DNA from: Spirochaeta sp.
GTDB taxonomy: Bacteria > Spirochaetota > Spirochaetia > DSM-27196 > Alkalispirochaetaceae
Length of the DNA: 9,156 nucleotides
Assembly: GCA_007117185.1 (NCBI GenBank)
Contig: SKHA01000061.1
Span: forward strand, 1-9,156
Reading direction: 5' to 3'
The position numbers were made by a program, and so were the translations under genes. Shown one piece after another: positions 6,494 to 9,156 of this stretch. The notes under the pieces were generated by a model. The model was not told the DNA's origin. It worked only from the letters and a program-made list of their open reading frames with translations, and did no database searches. How positions within the stretch are numbered: position 1 is the first letter of the stretch; the number at the start of each line of letters is the position of its first letter.

Positions 6494-8070
6494 GATTCCG
6501 TCCATCCCGTGGTTCCATCCTTGCGATCCTCCAGGCGGATGCCCGCTTCCGCCAGCTGATCCCGGATTGCGTCGGCGGTAGCGAAGTCCCGTCGTTCCCG
6601 GGCTTCCCGTCGCAACCGCAGGACCATCTCCATCACCGTCTCCAGAGCGGAGCCGCCTGCCTCACCTCCAGCCGCGCCGGCGGATCCGGCCGCTGCAGGT
6701 TGAAGTCCCAACACCTGCCGGGTGAAGCCGGTCATCCCCCGGGCGGCGGCATCCCGAACAACCCCCGGCGCATCCCGGTGTTCAGGACGCTGGACGAGGC
6801 GCCCCAGTTCGAAGAGCGCCGCGATGGTCCGCGGGGTATGAAAGTCTTCACTCATGGCGGCCCAGCACGCCTCGATCTGGTCGGCCACTGCGGTCCCGTG
6901 GGCACCCTCCTGACGGACCTCCTCCAGATCAGGACCCTGCGGGATCGCCTGGTGGTTGACCGCCTCGGTTGCCCTGACAGCCGCCTCAACTGCTGCCATC
7001 AGACGGTGGTATCCGCGCTCCGCCGCTTTCAGCGCCTCGTTTGAGAAATCAACGGTGCTGCGATAATGGGACTGGAGCATGAAGAAGCGCATTACCATCG
7101 GGTGGTACGGCTGCTCCAGGGCAGGGCTCTCACCGGAGTACATCTGTTCCAGGGTAATGAAGTTACCCAGACTCTTGGCCATCTTCTGACCCTTCACGGT
7201 GAGCATATTGCTGTGCAGCCAGTACCGGGCGGGGTCCGCTCCGAAGGCACCGTGATTCTGGGCGATCTCCGCTTCATGATGGGGAAACTGCAGATCCAAC
7301 CCTCCCCCGTGAATGTCAAAGGTTTTGCCGAGATACTTGGTGCTCATGGTGGTGCACTCCAGGTGCCACCCGGGAAACCCCTCGCCCCACGGACTGGGCC
7401 AGCGCATAATATGCGACGGCTCAGCCCGCTTCCACAGCGCGAAATCCAGGCCACTGCGCTTGTCCCCGGAGCCGGCGGTGGCGCGGGTATTGGACAGAAG
7501 ATCCTCAAAAACCTTCCCGGAGAGTTTTCCGTAGGGACTGCCAGCGGTGCCGGAGGAGCTGACGTATTTCTCAAGATCGAAGTAGACCGACCCGTCCTGC
7601 TCGTAAGCGAGACCCGCTGCGATGATGCGCTCCACCACCTGTATCTGCTCAATGATATGCCCGCTGGCGGTCGGCTCGATAGAAGGCGGCAGACAGTTCA
7701 TCAGACGGATTCCGTCGTGATAGCTGAGGGTGTAGCGGTGGACAACCTCCATCGGTTCAACCCGCTCAAGGCGGGCCCGTTTGAGGATCTTGTCCTCCCC
7801 GGTTTCCGCCGTTTCGTCCTCAAGATGCCCTACATCGGTAATGTTGCGCACGTACCGCACCGAATAGCCCAGAACCCGGAGGTAGCGAAAGACGATATCA
7901 AACGCCAGCGCTGTCCGGGCGTGACCGAGGTGGGGGTCTCCGTACACGGTGGGGCCACAGACGTACATCCCCACGTTTGGAGGCGCCAGCGCGATAAAGC
8001 GCTCCCGGGAGCGGGTCAACGAATTATACACAAACAACGGGACGCGGTCGTACAGAGGTTGTTGATCCAT
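6490..8070 (-). CDS. cysS: Cysteinyl-tRNA synthetase
   Basis: A 526-residue class I aminoacyl-tRNA synthetase that charges tRNA-Cys. The HIGH motif is HLGH (47-50). The KMSKS loop reads KMAKS (296-300), a tolerated change. Zinc ligands that recognise the cysteine thiol are C38 (CGPTVYG), C239 (GWHLEC), H264 and E268 (FPHHEAE). The sequence resembles Bacteroides and treponemal enzymes (TDVGHLED, HIMRWPSPW, HYRSTVDFSNEALKA) more than E. coli CysS. It is longer than E. coli's 461 residues, partly because of an Ala/Gly-rich linker (about 459-474) before the C-terminal helical tail. I chose ATG 8070. A TTG at 8079 would add three residues and has AGG closer to it, so the start is open by three codons. 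First gene of the operon with the SufE-like and flavoprotein genes; 49 nt after the Cys-rich gene. Confidence 0.97.
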   Translation of the reverse strand: MDQQPLYDRVPLFVYNSLTRSRERFIALAPPNVGMYVCGPTVYGDPHLGHARTALAFDIVFRYLRVLGYSVRYVRNITDVGHLEDETAETGEDKILKRARLERVEPMEVVHRYTLSYHDGIRLMNCLPPSIEPTASGHIIEQIQVVERIIAAGLAYEQDGSVYFDLEKYVSSSGTAGSPYGKLSGKVFEDLLSNTRATAGSGDKRSGLDFALWKRAEPSHIMRWPSPWGEGFPGWHLECTTMSTKYLGKTFDIHGGGLDLQFPHHEAEIAQNHGAFGADPARYWLHSNMLTVKGQKMAKSLGNFITLEQMYSGESPALEQPYHPMVMRFFMLQSHYRSTVDFSNEALKAAERGYHRLMAAVEAAVRATEAVNHQAIPQGPDLEEVRQEGAHGTAVADQIEACWAAMSEDFHTPRTIAALFELGRLVQRPEHRDAPGVVRDAAARGMTGFTRQVLGLQPAAAGSAGAAGGEAGGSALETVMEMVLRLRREARERRDFATADAIRDQLAEAGIRLEDRKDGTTGWTES

Positions 8071-8099
8071 AGTTGTCAAAACCTACTGCCCCGGCGTGG

Positions 8100-8105
8100 A
8101 TTATA
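8100..8105 (-). promoter_or_regulatory. Perfect -10 box upstream of cysS
   Basis: TATAAT lies on the minus strand in the 49-nt gap before cysS and would give a leader of about 23 nt. A perfect TTGACA (8124-8119) is present but only 12 nt away, too close for a normal sigma70 promoter; at 17 nt the hexamer is CTCAGT, a poor -35. So a cysS promoter here is plausible but unproven. Confidence 0.4.
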
Positions 8106-8119
8106 CAAGGGCACCGCTG

Positions 8120-8665
8120 TCAACTGAGTTCGCTGAACCAGTCCTCGTCGAGAGACCCGGCGCCGAAAAAATTGATGCCGCTGATTGTATCCGAGACCAT
8201 TTTGGGCATCCGCGAGAGAACCATCCGATGCCCCGGGCATCCCATGCGCGCGCAGACCAGAATCTTGTTCTCTCCTCCCGGCAACAGAAGTTCCACCGCC
8301 CTTGTGCACCCGCACCCTTCAACCTCGCAGACCGAGTCGACCATCAGGCTTTCCCGGGACTCGGGAACCGCCGCGTCGATAACCGGGTCGGCCCCGGAAA
8401 GGGTGGGCAGAAATCCGTAGAGCTTGGCGTGACTTCCCCAGTACGCATCCAGGAATATCGGCCCCACAGCGTCACGGATGGTCACCTGCATCATGATCGA
8501 CGGCTCCCCATGAATTCGCACGTCGTCAGACATCAGCGACCGGCCGCTACGGCTGACCACATCCTCAATCACCAGAAACTCCCGGCCCTTCCGCTTGACC
8601 AGCTTGACACCCTCGGGAAGTTCCGAGAGGAACTCCACCGGTATCTGGTTGTGTATCAGTTTCAT
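8120..8665 (-). CDS. Conserved-looking protein of unknown function with a Cys/His cluster
   Basis: A 181-residue soluble protein with no signal peptide or membrane segment. I do not recognise the family. The N-terminal two thirds (1-110) looks like a mixed alpha/beta domain, with regular beta-type stretches around 30-75. The C-terminal third carries C113, C118 and C120 (C-x4-C-x-C), then C138, C143 and H146 (C-x4-C-x2-H), spaced as two knuckles about 18 residues apart, as in a zinc or Fe-S site. The end is acidic and aromatic (DEDWFSEL). Codon use and GC look like the neighbours, so it is probably a real native gene. The ATG at 8665 has AGAGG only 1 nt upstream, too close for good ribosome binding, and TATAAT ending 7 nt upstream. 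It is divergent from nrdR and may be co-transcribed with cysS. Metal binding is inference from residue spacing. Confidence 0.75.
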   Translation of the reverse strand: MKLIHNQIPVEFLSELPEGVKLVKRKGREFLVIEDVVSRSGRSLMSDDVRIHGEPSIMMQVTIRDAVGPIFLDAYWGSHAKLYGFLPTLSGADPVIDAAVPESRESLMVDSVCEVEGCGCTRAVELLLPGGENKILVCARMGCPGHRMVLSRMPKMVSDTISGINFFGAGSLDEDWFSELS

Positions 8666-8672
8666 ACCTCTG

Positions 8673-8678
8673 ATTATA
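8673..8678 (-). promoter_or_regulatory. -10 box of the Cys-rich gene, abutting its ATG
   Basis: TATAAT on the minus strand, then 7 nt (CAGAGGT), then the ATG at 8665. The expected transcription start is at or next to the A of the ATG. No good -35 is found at 16-18 nt (ACGCAA at 17 nt), so an activator or an alternative contact may be needed. Confidence 0.45.
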
Positions 8679-8701
8679 GAACAGATTTCGGCAAATTGCG
8701 T

Positions 8702-8725
8702 ACATCGGTACTATCGTGCTATCGT
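8702..8725 (+). repeat. Three tandem 8-bp repeats in the nrdR upstream region
   Basis: ACATCGGT, ACTATCGT and GCTATCGT follow one another without gaps, with the core nTATCGT exact in the last two and degenerate in the first. They end 20 bp before the nrdR ATG and lie just upstream of the -10 of the divergent Cys-rich gene. They could be operator half-sites; chance is not excluded for so short an array. Confidence 0.4.
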
Positions 8726-8745
8726 TTATCCTGAGGTGGAACGGA

Positions 8746-9156
8746 ATGCGATGCCCGAAATGTGAGTCCATGGAAGACCGGGTCATCGAGTCCCGGGCTC
8801 TCGCCGATGGGAGGACGATCCGCCGTCGTCGGGAATGTGAACGCTGCGGCTATCGGTTCACCTCGTACGAGCGGGTTGAAGAGAAACAGCTCATGGTCGT
8901 CAAGAAGAGCGGCAGTCGCCGGGAACCCTTTGACCGTGAGAAGCTCGAGAAGGGCCTTCAACAGGCCGTCCGCAAGCGCTCGGTCAGCCAGAGTCAGATT
9001 CTGACGATCATCGATGAACTGGAAGAGCAGGCCAACATGGAGGGGGCGGACAGCCGGGAGATCACCGCCGCCCGTCTGGGCGAGATGGTCCTGGATCGCC
9101 TGCATCGCCTCGATCAGGTAGCCTATATCCGTTTTGCGTCGGTGTATCGCAACTTC
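8746..9156 (+). CDS. nrdR: Transcriptional repressor NrdR (3' end cut by window)
   Basis: The visible 137 codons cover nearly all of the usual ~150-residue protein, which senses ATP/dATP and represses ribonucleotide reductase operons at NrdR boxes. The Zn ribbon is C3-x2-C6 and C31-x2-C34 (CPKC and CERC), with the basic RRRR segment (26-29) between them. The ATP-cone domain runs from about residue 48 to the edge, with REPFDREKL (59-67) and the signature VAYIRFASVYR. The start at ATG 8746 is supported by GAGGTGG (8733-8739) 6 nt upstream and by the standard M-x-C-P-x-C beginning. No nrd gene is in the window; the gene downstream is out of view. It is divergent from the Cys-rich gene over an 80-bp gap. 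I see no NrdR-box pair here, so self-regulation is not indicated. Confidence 0.96.
   Translation, partial: MRCPKCESMEDRVIESRALADGRTIRRRRECERCGYRFTSYERVEEKQLMVVKKSGSRREPFDREKLEKGLQQAVRKRSVSQSQILTIIDELEEQANMEGADSREITAARLGEMVLDRLHRLDQVAYIRFASVYRNF

Noticed and set aside
4982..6559. Long plus-strand open frame of 525 codons opposite the flavoprotein, SufE-like and cysS genes
   Set aside because: Composition is skewed to R, P, H and Q with no domain, and it is antisense to three recognisable proteins; a high-GC shadow.
8071..8079. TTG start for cysS adding three residues
   Set aside because: Not excluded, but the ATG three codons later is the simpler start; the difference does not affect the product.
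8074..8079. TTGACA just before the cysS ATG as a -35 box
   Set aside because: Seventeen nt downstream there is only TCTGTA inside the coding region, a poor -10 with no gene to serve.
8071..8119. T-box or other riboswitch before cysS
   Set aside because: The gap is 49 nt, far too short for a T-box leader.
7066..8127. Plus-strand open frame of 353 codons opposite cysS
   Set aside because: Antisense to the conserved catalytic core of CysS, with no domain or ribosome site that I can see.
8666..8745. NrdR boxes upstream of nrdR
   Set aside because: No pair of 16-bp ACAC...GTGT-like palindromes can be seen; only the 8-bp direct repeats are present.
1..9156. tRNA, rRNA, CRISPR array, insertion sequence, attachment site or replication origin
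   Set aside because: None of the expected structures or repeats was found on reading; the window is almost fully coding and no gene-free stretch reaches 300 bases.

Overview
The window is a gene-dense, GC-rich bacterial chromosomal segment of housekeeping and signalling genes. No mobile element, tRNA, rRNA or CRISPR array is visible. The likely source is a free-living member of the Spirochaetota, held with moderate to low confidence. The reasons are: a Bacteroides/Treponema-like cysteinyl-tRNA synthetase and PepD; an nrdR gene; sigma70-like -10 boxes and clear Shine-Dalgarno sequences, which argue against Bacteroidota; and an orphan CheY beside a sugar-binding-type periplasmic protein. No 16S rRNA or other taxonomic marker is present.

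Left block (1-3342, minus strand): a tight four-gene operon read right to left. It holds pepD (M20C dipeptidase), a secreted RbsB-like ligand-binding protein without a transporter, a single-domain CheY-type receiver, and a signal-peptide-bearing protein of unknown function that runs off the left edge. Junctions are TTGA overlap, 26 nt gap, and ATGA overlap, so translation is probably coupled at two of the three.

Centre (3343-4940, plus strand): a divergent 116-bp promoter region separates pepD from a stand-alone ketol-acid reductoisomerase gene (ilvC). Its protein looks like the plant type rather than the Escherichia coli type. Both divergent promoters put the -10 box 6-9 nt before the ATG with no Shine-Dalgarno sequence, which predicts leaderless or nearly leaderless mRNAs. 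ilvC converges on the next block across a small hairpin.

Right block (4958-8665, minus strand): cysS, a SufE-like protein and a FAD-dependent oxidoreductase of the SelD-associated type form a compact operon (ATGA overlap, then a 12-nt gap). Upstream of cysS lies a 181-residue protein of unknown function with a Cys/His cluster, whose -10 box is again directly against its ATG.

Right edge (8746-9156, plus strand): nrdR, the Zn-ribbon/ATP-cone repressor of ribonucleotide reductase genes, is cut by the window end. The 80-bp gap between it and the Cys-rich gene contains three tandem 8-bp repeats.

The genes touch branched-chain amino acid synthesis (ilvC), peptide breakdown (pepD), cysteine, sulfur and possibly selenium handling (cysS, SufE-like, oxidoreductase), and nucleotide-pool control (nrdR). 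The least explained parts are the pepD/binding protein/receiver operon and the Cys-rich gene. I saw no clear-cut new defence or mobile system.
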